DNA of 64,000 nt from the NCBI GenBank assembly GCA_963807015.1, contig CAWEAS010000012.1:124001-188000 (forward strand), read 5' to 3'. Under the pieces are notes generated by a model. It saw only the letters and a list, made by a program, of their open reading frames with translations, did not search any database and was not told the DNA's origin. The position numbers were made by a program, and so were the translations under genes. Below are positions 8,706-17,557 of the stretch, one piece after another. This DNA comes from JAJPKK01 sp963807015 (GTDB taxonomy: Bacteria; Pseudomonadota; Alphaproteobacteria; Rhizobiales; Xanthobacteraceae). Each line of letters begins with the position of its first letter. The stretch's first letter is position 1.

Positions 8706-9887
8706 TCACGCTCCCGGGCTCTGCGTGCGGATTTGGACCCGGCTGCCGTTGGTCAGCAGAAGGTGGCCATCGGTTACAATCTGTTCGCCACCGTCGAGAC
8801 CGCTTTCGATGACGGTTTCGCTGCCGAGCGACCGGGATATCTTTACCGGTCTTACAACCGCGGCGTTGTCCTTCACCACGAAGACGAAATTACCTTGCTG
8901 GCTGACCTGCACCGCAACCGTGGGTACCACCACCGCGTCCTCGGTTCGCAAGGTAAGTTGCGCGGTCACGAGGGTGCCAGGCCAGAGCAGCTCATCATCG
9001 TTCGGCATAGTAGCGCGGATTGTCGCCATGCCGGTCGTGGCATCGACCATGTTTTCGATCATCGTGACGCGGCCGTTCGCTTGGCGCTTGTCGCCGGGAA
9101 TGATCACCGTGACCGGAGCCACTCCCTCGGCAATCGCCAACCTGATCTCCGGCAAGGCGCGTTGTGGAACCACGAACGTGACATAGACGGGAGACATCTG
9201 GTTGATAGTCGCAATCGGTATTGTATCGGCCGAGCGTGCGAAATTGCCGACCTTGACCGAAGCCTGGCTTATACGCCCGCTGATCGGCGCCTTGATGTAG
9301 CAATAGCTCAACTGCACTTTGAGATTATCGATCGCGGCGCTATCGGCTCTGATTGAGGCGGAGTATGTGTCCGCTTGGGTCTTGGAGTTGTCGACATTGA
9401 CCTGAGGCGTCGCGCCTTTGCCGACGAGCTCGGTATAGCGGCGAAGATCGCGCTCGGCGCCAGCCAGTAGCGCCTGATCGCGCGCCATGTTGCCTTGCGC
9501 TTGGGCGAGCTGGGCCTCGAGCGCGCGGGTGTCGAGGGTGACCAGGAGGTCGCCCTGCTTAACATCAGCACCGTCGCTGAAGTGAACACCGACGATTTCG
9601 TCGTCGATGCGCGCCTTGACCGCGACGCTCGCAAAGGTCGTGACGTTTCCGAGCGCCTCGATCAAGACAGGCGTTTTGCGCCGTTCCGCCTTGGCAACGG
9701 CGACGCCAACTGCCCGTGGACCGCTCGGCGGTTTGGTTTGCGCCTCGCCTCGATCGCCAACCAGCCATTTCGCCAGAGGGAACCACTTGGTGACTTCTTC
9801 AGGTGTCCCCAAAAATCCCGTCTTTGCGGCGCCGCCGACAGCAACAACTAGAATAAGCAGCCCGAATAGGGCCCTTCCCTTGGTCAT
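8706..9887 (-). CDS. RND efflux periplasmic adaptor subunit (membrane fusion protein)
   Basis: 393 residues. An N-terminal hydrophobic anchor (ALFGLLILVVAVGGAA) is followed by a lipoyl half-motif (VKARIDDEIVGVHFSDGADV), a coiled-coil hairpin rich in Ala and Gln (LEAQLAQAQGNMARDQALL), the second lipoyl half (YIKAPISGRISQASVKVGNF) and a beta-barrel/MP domain. It links the inner-membrane RND pump to an outer-membrane channel. It is the first gene of a two-gene operon with the permease immediately downstream. It is of the MdtA/HlyD_D23 type, and the substrate cannot be told from the sequence. Confidence 0.92.
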   Translation of the reverse strand: MTKGRALFGLLILVVAVGGAAKTGFLGTPEEVTKWFPLAKWLVGDRGEAQTKPPSGPRAVGVAVAKAERRKTPVLIEALGNVTTFASVAVKARIDDEIVGVHFSDGADVKQGDLLVTLDTRALEAQLAQAQGNMARDQALLAGAERDLRRYTELVGKGATPQVNVDNSKTQADTYSASIRADSAAIDNLKVQLSYCYIKAPISGRISQASVKVGNFARSADTIPIATINQMSPVYVTFVVPQRALPEIRLAIAEGVAPVTVIIPGDKRQANGRVTMIENMVDATTGMATIRATMPNDDELLWPGTLVTAQLTLRTEDAVVVPTVAVQVSQQGNFVFVVKDNAAVVRPVKISRSLGSETVIESGLDGGEQIVTDGHLLLTNGSRVQIRTQSPGA

Positions 9888-10081
9888 GCCTCGCCCCGTT
9901 CAAGCGCGTCATCCCCGCCCTGACATCGCTGGTCTGATGATCAGCGCCGCAGAGCTAAGGTGGGTGCGCTCTATTTTTGGTCCGGTCCCACCTCGGACAT
10001 CCGAGATCGTCGCCGGCTCGCAATATTTTTGCTATTTTTCTAACATATTCGGCGGTTCGCGCCTATTGCCAGAGACAGGAA

Positions 10082-10105
10082 GCGCATAAATTTTTGTTTA
10101 TGCGC
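10082..10105. promoter_or_regulatory. perfect 9-bp inverted repeat upstream of xthA
   Basis: Arms GCGCATAAA and TTTATGCGC flank a six-base loop (tttttg), 76 bases before the xthA start, in a locally AT-rich stretch (10020-10100). It could be an operator, a 5'-leader hairpin or a terminator element. The remaining 293-base gap (9888-10180) shows no gene. Confidence 0.5.
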
Positions 10106-10180
10106 GTCCTCGCTCAGCTGATACGCGCCCTAGAATCAGTCTTCCCTGACAACCCGCCAGACAGAAATTCGAGAGTGCCA

Positions 10181-10972
10181 ATGAGGACGTTGCGGATCGC
10201 AACTTGGAACGTCAATTCAATCAAGCAACGCATCGACAATCTCGTCGACTGGCTCAAGGAACGTCAGCCGGACGTCGTTTGCCTCCAGGAGACAAAATGC
10301 GTCGACGCAGCGTTTCCCCGAGAGCCTTTCGAAGGGCTTGGCTACAATGTTGCGTTTCACGGCCAGAAAACATTCAACGGTGTCGCCATCCTCTCCAAGC
10401 TGCGGTTCGATGAGGTGACGCCGCGGTTGCCCGGCGACGAGGCCGACGACCATGCCCGTTTCCTTGAAGTGGTTGTATCGGCGGCGTCACGCGCCGTCCG
10501 GATCGCCTCGATCTATTTGCCGAACGGCAATCCGCCGCTGACCGAGAAATACACCTACAAGCTCGCCTGGATGGACCGCCTTGCCCACTACGCCAGCGGA
10601 CGACTGCAGTTCGAGGAGCCGCTGATCATGGCAGGCGATTACAATGTCATTCCTGCTTCGGCCGATGCTTTTGATGCGGCCGCTTGGACCGGCGATGCAC
10701 TGTTCCTGCCGCAGACCCGGGCCAAGTTTCACGGACTCGCCGGACTGGGCCTTGTCGATGCAGTGCGGGCGAGCAGCGATGCCGGCGGTCTTTACACATT
10801 CTGGGACTATCAGGCGGGGGCCTGGCAGAAGAACCTAGGCATCCGTATCGATCACCTGATGTTGTCGCCCCAAGCCGCCGACGGACTCGCTCAATGCGGC
10901 ATCGACAGGCATGTGCGCGGCTGGGAAAAGCCGTCAGACCATGTGCCGGTATGGATCGATCTCGAGCTTTGA
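10181..10972 (+). CDS. xthA: exodeoxyribonuclease III
   Basis: 263 residues from the ATG at 10181 (MRTLRIATWNVNSIKQR). The frame is open for another 68 codons upstream, but that part has no family similarity. This Mg-dependent AP endonuclease / 3'-5' exonuclease acts in base excision repair. Family motifs are WNVNSIKQR, CLQETKCVD (Glu metal ligand), GVAILSK, IMAGDYNVIP (D and N of the active site), LGIRIDHLMLS and the terminal SDHVPVWIDLEL with the catalytic His. The length is normal for the ExoIII/EndoIV-like EEP superfamily. It is convergent with the exoR-like gene. Confidence 0.95.
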   Translation: MRTLRIATWNVNSIKQRIDNLVDWLKERQPDVVCLQETKCVDAAFPREPFEGLGYNVAFHGQKTFNGVAILSKLRFDEVTPRLPGDEADDHARFLEVVVSAASRAVRIASIYLPNGNPPLTEKYTYKLAWMDRLAHYASGRLQFEEPLIMAGDYNVIPASADAFDAAAWTGDALFLPQTRAKFHGLAGLGLVDAVRASSDAGGLYTFWDYQAGAWQKNLGIRIDHLMLSPQAADGLAQCGIDRHVRGWEKPSDHVPVWIDLEL

Positions 10973-11008
10973 TGTCACGCGTCGGGTCGACGCTGACGAG
11001 CGCCGACG

Positions 11009-11900
11009 TCAGTCGCGCCGCGTCTTGAGCCAGCGCTCTAAATAAACCAGGGCGACGGCGCGCTCATCCTCGCTCGCCTGCCTCATGGCCACCGCATAGA
11101 GATCAGTGATCCACGCTTCATTAGGAGTGGCAGCATCGCGAGCCAACGTGAGCCACATCAGGCCGCGCGGCACTTCACGAGGCACGTACTCGCCTTTGAA
11201 GAGAAGCGCCCCTAGCATGGCCTGGGCCTGATGCTGACCCTTTCGCGCGGCAACCAGAAGCCAGCGCACCGCTTGCTTGGGATCCTTCAATCCATTGCCG
11301 CCGTCGAGATACAGGCGGCCGAGATTGTATTGGGCGTCGCGGTCGCCGAAATAGATTGCCGCATAGGAGAACATCTCGCGCGCCCGTTCGGCATCGGGCT
11401 TTACGGACGTATTCGGAATGCCGTCGAGATAGTAGGTGCCGAGCGCCACGAAGGCGTTGGCGACGAAGGTTGCCTGCGCCGTGTCGGCCGGCTCGTCCGC
11501 ATGCCCGTCGGCGATCGAACGGAAGTACTCGAACGCACGGAGGTCGTCATGGGGAACGCCGCTGCCTTCGGCGTACATCCGACCGAGCTTCCAGGCCGCC
11601 ATCAGATGGCCATTTGAGGCGGCGTACCCGAGCGCGCTCAAACCGGTCTTGGTATCGCCGGCGCGCAAGGCGCGTGTGCCCGACTGAAAGGCCTGAAATG
11701 AGGTCAGCGGAAGATTCAGAATCCGGGGTGCCGAGCGTGCCGGCTGACGGTGCCCCCGCACCAGCGCGTGGCCCCACCTCAATCCCGACGGCTGGCGAAA
11801 TATCGCCCGGAGTGCGGGTTCCATCAAAGGCATAGGCCGTAGCAAGGCCGAGCCCCGAGACGAACAAAACCACCGAAATGATACGATCAGATATCCGCAT
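11009..11900 (-). pseudogene. exoR: ExoR-like Sel1-repeat periplasmic protein, frameshifted as sequenced
   Basis: A signal peptide starts at 11900 (MRISDRIISVVLFVSGLGLA...AYAFDG) in one frame. The Sel1-repeat body (FQAFQSGTRALRAGDTKTGL, then AAWKLGRMYAEGSGVPHDD, AQYNLGRLYLDGGNG, AQAMLGALLFKGEYV and ERWLKTRRD) lies in another frame that has no credible start. One extra base between about 11720 and 11820 explains this. The switch most likely sits near 11713-11723, where two GANTC sites lie. ExoR in rhizobia is a periplasmic inhibitor of the ExoS-ChvI two-component system controlling exopolysaccharide and motility. Sel1 repeats, secretion and the xthA neighbour support the name. The start overlaps the ilvD end by 14 bases. 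It may be intact in the living cell. Confidence 0.7.
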
Positions 11901-13611
11901 AGCACGCCTTCTCGGCCCCCGCGCCCGGGTGAGTGATCGCGCCGTAGCGCGCCGACCCGACCTGCTGGCCGTATTTCCACAAATATCCCGATGCGAACGC
12001 CTGATCGCGCGGCTGCCACACCGCGCGGCGCCGCTTCAGTTCGTCGTCGCTGAGTTGAACATCAAGAGTGCCGGCTTCGGCATCGAGGGTGATCGTGTCG
12101 CCGTCGCGGATCAGAGCGATGGGCCCGCCAACGGCGGCCTCCGGGCCGACATGACCAACGCAGAAGCCTCGCGTAGCACCGGAAAAACGCCCGTCTGTGA
12201 TGAGAGCGACCTTCCCGCCCATGCCTTGGCCGTAGAGAGCAGCGGTGGTTGCCAGCATCTCGCGCATGCCGGGACCGCCCTTCGGACCTTCGTAGCGAAT
12301 GACCAGCACGTCGCCTTCGCGATAGCGCCGATTCTTAACGGCGTCGAAGCAGGCTTCTTCGCCGTCAAAACAGCGAGCCGGACCGGTGAACTTGAGGCCG
12401 GCCATGCCTGCCACTTTGACGATTGCACCGTCAGGAGCGAGATTGCCGGACAGACCCACGACACCACCCGTCGGCAGCAGCGGCCTGTCAGCCGGAAGCA
12501 CCACATCCTGGTCTGAATTCCACGCTACGTTCTTAAGGTTCTCGGCCATGGTACGCCCGGTTACGGTCATGCATTCGCCATGCAAAAAACCGTGATCCAG
12601 CAGGGTTTTCATCAACAGCGGAACCCCACCAGCTTCAAACAAATCTTTGGCGACATAACGGCCACTCGGTTTCAAATCCGCGATATATGGTGTCCGTTTA
12701 AAGACCTCGGCGACGTCAAACAGGTCAAACGGGATCCCACATTCGTTGGCGATGGCCGGCAGGTGCAGTGCAGCATTGGTCGACCCGCCGGAGGCGGCGA
12801 CGACGGCGGCGGCGTTTTCCAATGCCAAGCGCGTCACGATCGACCGCGGACGCAGGTTTTGCTTGATCAGGTCGACGATCTGCTCGCCAGCGGTCATGCA
12901 GAACCGGTCGCGCAATTCGTAAGGCGCAGGCGCGCCCGCCGAATACGGCAGCGCGAGCCCGATCGCCTCGGAGACGGTCGCCATGGTGTTCGCGGTGAAC
13001 TGAGCGCCGCACGCGCCCGCCGACGGACAGGCGTTCTGCTCCAGAACCTCAAGATCATCGTCGGACATTTCACCGACCGAGTGCTTGCCCACGGCCTCGA
13101 ACACGTCCTGGACCGTGACCGGCTTGCCTTTGAAGGTGCCGGGGAGGATCGAGCCGCCGTAGATGAAAATCGCCGGTACGTTGAGGCGGCACATGGCCAT
13201 CATCATGCCCGGGAGCGACTTGTCACAGCCGGCCATGCCGACGAGCGCGTCGTACGAATGACCGCGCATGGTGAGCTCAACAGAATCGGCAATGACTTCG
13301 CGCGAGGGCAGCGACGATTTCATGCCCTCGTGGCCCATGGCGATGCCGTCGGTCACGGTAATGGTGCAGAATTCGCGGGGGGTCCCGCCCGCAGCCGCGA
13401 CGCCCTTCTTGACGGCTTGCGCCTGGCGCATCAATGCGATGTTGCAGGGGGCCGCCTCGTTCCAGCAAGTCGCCACGCCGATGAACGGCTGATTGATCTC
13501 CGCCGTCGTCAACCCCATGGCATAATAGTAAGAGCGGTGCGGGGCCCGCTCGGGACCCTCGGTGACATGCCGGCTGGGTAACCTCGCCTTGAGACTTGTT
13601 TTCGCGTCCAT
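11887..13611 (-). CDS. ilvD: dihydroxy-acid dehydratase
   Basis: 574 residues from the ATG at 13611 (a GTG one codon earlier is possible). The enzyme dehydrates 2,3-dihydroxy-isovalerate and -methylvalerate in branched-chain amino-acid synthesis. Iron-sulfur ligands are visible in the conserved segments CDKSLPGMMMAMCRLNVP and NACPSAGACGAQFTANTM (two Cys blocks) and in an early Cys in FIGVATCWNEAAPCN. The C-terminal signature TDGRFSGATRGFCVGHVGPE is complete. The exoR-like gene follows with a 14-base overlap, suggesting translational coupling. Confidence 0.96.
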   Translation of the reverse strand: MDAKTSLKARLPSRHVTEGPERAPHRSYYYAMGLTTAEINQPFIGVATCWNEAAPCNIALMRQAQAVKKGVAAAGGTPREFCTITVTDGIAMGHEGMKSSLPSREVIADSVELTMRGHSYDALVGMAGCDKSLPGMMMAMCRLNVPAIFIYGGSILPGTFKGKPVTVQDVFEAVGKHSVGEMSDDDLEVLEQNACPSAGACGAQFTANTMATVSEAIGLALPYSAGAPAPYELRDRFCMTAGEQIVDLIKQNLRPRSIVTRLALENAAAVVAASGGSTNAALHLPAIANECGIPFDLFDVAEVFKRTPYIADLKPSGRYVAKDLFEAGGVPLLMKTLLDHGFLHGECMTVTGRTMAENLKNVAWNSDQDVVLPADRPLLPTGGVVGLSGNLAPDGAIVKVAGMAGLKFTGPARCFDGEEACFDAVKNRRYREGDVLVIRYEGPKGGPGMREMLATTAALYGQGMGGKVALITDGRFSGATRGFCVGHVGPEAAVGGPIALIRDGDTITLDAEAGTLDVQLSDDELKRRRAVWQPRDQAFASGYLWKYGQQVGSARYGAITHPGAGAEKACYADI

Positions 13612-13752
13612 CACTTCACTTCGATACCGCCCCAGCCGCAGGATTCCGTCCGATCAGCACGTCCTCTCGACGGGTCATCGAGATCGTGTAACGCTGTGGC
13701 GGAAAAGGGGCATTTGATCGCCGGCGGCGTGTTAAAGACAAATGTTGTAAAT

Positions 13753-13772
13753 CTGTTGTAGACTTGCAACAG
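13753..13772. promoter_or_regulatory. inverted repeat between ilvD and the glycosylase gene
   Basis: CTGTTG and CAACAG arms are separated by eight bases in the 165-base divergent region between ilvD and the DNA glycosylase gene. The second arm ends seven bases before the TTG start at 13780 and supplies its only AGG-like ribosome site. It may be an operator. No known consensus was recognised. Confidence 0.3.
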
Positions 13773-13779
13773 GTGTATC

Positions 13780-14367
13780 TTGATTGCCAAATCCTTAATA
13801 GGCCCTCTCCTGCATCGAAAGTTTTTTGACCGCAACGTCCATGACGTCGCGCCGGATCTTATTGGGACAACTCTTCTCGCTGACGATGTCGGCGGGGTCA
13901 TCGTCGAGGTTGAGGCGTATGACCATACCGAACCCGCCGCCCACAGCTATGGCGGACGAACAAAGCGGAATGCGGTCATGTTCGGACCGCCAGGATACGC
14001 CTACGTCTATCGTTCCTACGGGATTCATTGGTGCCTCAACTTTGTCTGCGAGGCGGAGGGTTCGGCGAGCGCCGTCCTGATCCGCGCGCTGATGCCGACG
14101 TTGGGAATCGAAATCATGCGCCGGCGCCGCGGTGTTGATGAGATGAAACTCCTGTGCTCGGGCCCAGGGCGCCTTGGCGAAGCGCTGGGCATTACTCCCA
14201 CGCTCAACGGAAACGCACTCGATCGCCCTCCGTTCGCTCTCCATCCCCGCAAAGAGAAAGTCGACATCGTCGTGGGTCCGCGCATTGGCATTTCCAAAGC
14301 GGTGGATTTGCCCTGGCGCTACGGCCTTGCGGGCTCGCCTTATCTCAGCAAGCCTTTCAAGACGTGA
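13780..14367 (+). CDS. mpg: 3-methyladenine DNA glycosylase (AAG/MPG family)
   Basis: 195 residues. This monofunctional glycosylase removes alkylated purines. The family pattern is clear: DLIGTTLLADDVGGVIVEVE with the catalytic Glu in EVEAYDHTEPAAHSY, then NAVMFGPPGYAYVYRSYGIH, CLNFVCEAEG, AVLIRALMP, LCSGPGRLGEALGI, and the terminal WRYGLAGSPYLSK. The start must be the TTG at 13780, since an in-frame stop lies at 13759 and no ATG precedes the conserved region. It is divergent from ilvD. The length matches bacterial members. Confidence 0.92.
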   Translation: MIAKSLIGPLLHRKFFDRNVHDVAPDLIGTTLLADDVGGVIVEVEAYDHTEPAAHSYGGRTKRNAVMFGPPGYAYVYRSYGIHWCLNFVCEAEGSASAVLIRALMPTLGIEIMRRRRGVDEMKLLCSGPGRLGEALGITPTLNGNALDRPPFALHPRKEKVDIVVGPRIGISKAVDLPWRYGLAGSPYLSKPFKT

Positions 14368-14406
14368 AATGCCCCCGCTGAAGGTGAGCATCGAAGGCTG
14401 TCGGGC

Positions 14407-15597
14407 TCAGCTCGATTTTTTCGGCCACAGCACGCCCTGCTCGCCCGCCGGCACCTTGGCAATGCCCTTGAAGTTGAACTTCTGGACGCGTTTTCCCTCA
14501 TAGGTTTCGGTCTCGTAGATATTGCCCTTCGAATCGACGGCGATGCTGTGAACGCCATAGAACTCGCCGGGCTGCCGTCCGCCATGACCGAATGACGCCA
14601 ATTCGGTGAGCGTGCTGCGCTCGATGATGCGGATTCGCTCGTTCTGACCGTCAGTCAGGTACATGAAGCGTTGCTCTGGGTCTTTGGAAAACGCGATCTC
14701 CCAAGTCGAGCCAGCGGCTTTGGTGTCCGTGGCGAAGAACGCTTCCTTGATGAACGTCCCATTCGGGTGGAAGACTTGAATGCGGTCGCTCTGGCGGTCG
14801 CACACATAGACGAGATCGTCATTCGACATCACGACGCAGTGCACCGGATTGCCGAACTGCTGCTGTGCCACTGCGGGATTGTAAGGTCCCTGCTCGGCGT
14901 CATCGGGCTTGTTGCCGTAGGCACCCCAATAACGCTTCATCTTGCCCGTGTCGGCGTCGATGACGGCGACGCGCTTATTGCGATAGCCGTCGGCGATGTA
15001 AGCCTCGTTGGCCTTGGGATCGACGTAGATCTGAGCCACGCGCCCGAAATTCTCGGTGTCGTTGCTGCCGGCGTTCTTCCCGTAATGCCCCGACTGCATC
15101 AGGAATTTGCCTTCCTTGTTGAACTTGAGCACCTGAGCGTCCCGGGCACCGTTGCCGCCGAGCCAAACGTTGCCTTTGTAGTCGACCGTGATGCCGTGCA
15201 TAGACTCCGGCCACTCGTAGCCCTGCCCCGGACCTCCCCAGGCACGGATCATGGCTCCGTCGGGATTGAATTCCAGAACCGGAGGCGCCGAACGGCAGCA
15301 TCTCGCGATCGGCGGATTGAGTTCGGCGCCCTTTTCGTTGTTGTGCAAGGTCGCGCTACCGCGATGCACGATCCAAACATTGTCCTGATCGTCGACCGAG
15401 ACGCCGATGGTCATTCCCAGCAGCCAGTCGTCGGGCAACGGCCGCGGCCAAAACGGATCAACCTCGAAGATCGGAATCTCCACCATCGCGCGCTGGGCAC
15501 CGACCTTGTCCTGCCATGACACCATGCCGAAGCCGGCGCTGCCGAGCGCGACGGCAGCAACGTAAATGAACGCGCGATGGCGCGATTGGGTGTTCAT
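14407..15597 (-). CDS. secreted NHL-repeat (six-bladed beta-propeller) protein
   Basis: 396 residues from the ATG at 15597, which has a strong GGGAGGGAA ribosome site; an upstream ATG at 15621 lacks one. The N-terminus is a signal peptide (AFIYVAAVALGSAGFGMV). Repeated blades of the type DNVWIVHRG, GNVWLGGNG, NEAYIADGYRNKRVAVID, DLVYVCDRQSDRIQVF, RFMYLTDGQNERIRII and GNIYETETYEGKRVQKF mark an NHL propeller similar to peptidylamidoglycolate-lyase-like proteins. These bind ligands or act as lyases in the periplasm, but no substrate can be read here. It is convergent with the glycosylase gene. Confidence 0.8.
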   Translation of the reverse strand: MNTQSRHRAFIYVAAVALGSAGFGMVSWQDKVGAQRAMVEIPIFEVDPFWPRPLPDDWLLGMTIGVSVDDQDNVWIVHRGSATLHNNEKGAELNPPIARCCRSAPPVLEFNPDGAMIRAWGGPGQGYEWPESMHGITVDYKGNVWLGGNGARDAQVLKFNKEGKFLMQSGHYGKNAGSNDTENFGRVAQIYVDPKANEAYIADGYRNKRVAVIDADTGKMKRYWGAYGNKPDDAEQGPYNPAVAQQQFGNPVHCVVMSNDDLVYVCDRQSDRIQVFHPNGTFIKEAFFATDTKAAGSTWEIAFSKDPEQRFMYLTDGQNERIRIIERSTLTELASFGHGGRQPGEFYGVHSIAVDSKGNIYETETYEGKRVQKFNFKGIAKVPAGEQGVLWPKKSS

Positions 15598-15731
15598 CGT
15601 TCCCTCCCTGCCGGTCCGCATGCAGCGGCCGATCGTTTTGTGTTGGGCAAATTATACCCGAGCCGTCCGGACTTGAAGCGGCTTTGCCGTTGGCTGCGCC
15701 TGCTGTGATTGATCGCGCCGGATCGCCGAAT

Positions 15732-16307
15732 TCACCAGACCCGCTTTACGAACTCGAGGCCAAGCTCCTTCTTGGCCCAGAGTACGATCGGGTCGCTGCG
15801 CAGAAACGTCATTACCTCCGGCTCGATGTTCGCCGGATCGCCGGCACCAAGGGTCGCCAGTGCCACGACCACATCGCATTCATCGTTGAAAGCGAAGGAG
15901 ATCAAATTCTCGCCGGACTTGCCGCCCACATGATACTGCCAACTCATTCCTTTCATCCACCCGACCTTGATCGGATGGGCCGCTCCGAGCGGTTTCGAGT
16001 CAGCAGTCACCAGGTCGGTATCAGCAACCCGTTCCAGTTCCTGTTCGTCCGCAACCCCGGTCGCACAATTGCAGAACCCGATCTTGGGGCGGATAAAAAC
16101 CTCGATCTTCGTTCCACAATGCTCAGGCGAACACAGAAACGCTCGGCCGACGCCCCATTGATCGAGCAAGAACGGCCATTTCTCCTCGCCAAAGGAAGGT
16201 GAAACCTCCGCCTGATGGGTAGGCGTGCGGACGCCGAACACGCTCACCGAGCCCGCCATGAGCCCAATTCCTGCGAGGGCAACCGCGTAGGCGAATGCCT
16301 TCTTCAT
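15732..16307 (-). CDS. hypothetical secreted protein with conserved cysteines
   Basis: 191 residues from the ATG at 16307 (MKKAFAYAVALAGIGLMAGS, a signal peptide); the frame extends upstream to 16433 without family character. The mature part has four cysteines in its first half (FLCSPEHCGTKIEVF and GFCNCATG) and a later one in NDECDVVVAL, with a trailing segment FLRSDPIVLWAKKELGLEF. I do not recognise the family. The Cys spacing could allow disulfides or metal binding. The gene runs in the same direction as the NHL gene, 134 bases upstream of it, and is divergent from the kinase-like gene with a 279-base gap. Confidence 0.7.
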   Translation of the reverse strand: MKKAFAYAVALAGIGLMAGSVSVFGVRTPTHQAEVSPSFGEEKWPFLLDQWGVGRAFLCSPEHCGTKIEVFIRPKIGFCNCATGVADEQELERVADTDLVTADSKPLGAAHPIKVGWMKGMSWQYHVGGKSGENLISFAFNDECDVVVALATLGAGDPANIEPEVMTFLRSDPIVLWAKKELGLEFVKRVW

Positions 16308-16586
16308 GTTTGGCGCCTTGCCGGCGGCAGTCCGCCGTGTGTTTCGACAGTAACACGAGGACGGATGCCCGTAAAATCCGCCGGCCGCGGCGCGGCCGGA
16401 GGCACCAATGCCGCGCGCGAAGCGCCCTCTCACGGTCGGGAAAAGACTTCAATACCGCGAGGTCGCATGCCCAACGCGCCAAGCTTCACAGTCCACCTTG
16501 CCTGCCTGCCATAAATGAGCAATATATTGTTTATGTAATTTTTATACGATGACCGGCGGGTGATTACGCTGCATGCAGGAGGGAGC

Positions 16587-17414
16587 ATGACTGTAATCGC
16601 AATGACGCGAGAGATCGGTTCCCTCGGCACAGATGTGGCGGCCGGGGTGGCCAAGAGGTTGAAGCTCGACATCATCCACTCCGAGATCATCGCCAATCAG
16701 GTTGCCGGGCGTCTTGGCGTCGAAGAGGGCGCCGTCCGCCGCTATGTCGACGGCAAGGCCTCGCTGATCGACCGCTGGATCATCAATCGTCGCAAACTAT
16801 CGCGCTATACGTGCGAAGAAATCTTCAGCTTTGCGCAGCGCGGCAATGTCCTCATCCGCGGTTGGGGAGCGGCAACGCTCCTGCGCGACACGCCGGTCAT
16901 CAGCGTGCGCATCTGCGCCCCGATGGACTTCCGCGTGCGCGTCATGATGGAGCGTCTCGGCGTCGCTGACGCCGCTGCTGTGCGCGCCGAAATTGAACGG
17001 TTCGATGCCGCCCATGCGCGTGCGATCCGCGCGACGTTTGACGTCGAGCACGAGGATCCCCTGCTCTATCATGTCGTGCTCAACACCGAGCGGATACCAG
17101 TCGAGGCCTGCGTCAGGGCGGTCTGCGAGCTTGCCGGTCATGCTCAATTCCGCAATTCGTGGAGCACCCGTTCAGCCCTCGCAAATCGCCTGCTTGAAGC
17201 GCAAATCAATTCAGCTCTGACGGAAGAAATCGGGATCGGCATGGCGCCGGCCGGCCTGACGGTGACCGCGGCTAACGGCAACGTCACACTTATCGGCACT
17301 TCTAGCAGCGGATCTCTGCGATCAAAGGCGGAAGAAGTCGCCTCTCGCATTGCCGGCGTGCGGCGCATCGATAATCGGATCGTCAGCGTGCCCAACCGCG
17401 GCAGCGGATTCTAG
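16587..17414 (+). CDS. cytidylate-kinase-like domain fused to a BON domain
   Basis: 275 residues from the ATG at 16587, preceded by GGAGGGA. Residues about 1-195 match the cytidylate-kinase-like family (AMTREIGSLGTDVAAGVAKR in place of the usual ISREYGSGG P-loop, then RGNVLIRGWGAATLLRD and VRICAPMDFRVRVMMERLGV). Residues about 205-270 form a BON-type domain (TEEIGIGMAPAGLTV, NGNVTLIGTSSSGS, AGVRRIDNRIVSVP). The first part suggests a nucleotide-binding kinase of unknown substrate; BON domains bind phospholipid or ligands. An AT-rich tract (16515-16550) just upstream may hold its promoter. Confidence 0.8.
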   Translation: MTVIAMTREIGSLGTDVAAGVAKRLKLDIIHSEIIANQVAGRLGVEEGAVRRYVDGKASLIDRWIINRRKLSRYTCEEIFSFAQRGNVLIRGWGAATLLRDTPVISVRICAPMDFRVRVMMERLGVADAAAVRAEIERFDAAHARAIRATFDVEHEDPLLYHVVLNTERIPVEACVRAVCELAGHAQFRNSWSTRSALANRLLEAQINSALTEEIGIGMAPAGLTVTAANGNVTLIGTSSSGSLRSKAEEVASRIAGVRRIDNRIVSVPNRGSGF

Positions 17415-17557
17415 CTGGCTTCGATTTTCATCCGACGCAGCGCCCAACGAAGCGGTCTGCGCATGCGCAAACCTATTCGTTGCACTGCGTTGCCCGGACC
17501 TCCGCCGTGACATCGTCGCAATGATTTGTCGTATGGCTAGCCGATGGGGGAGCCATA

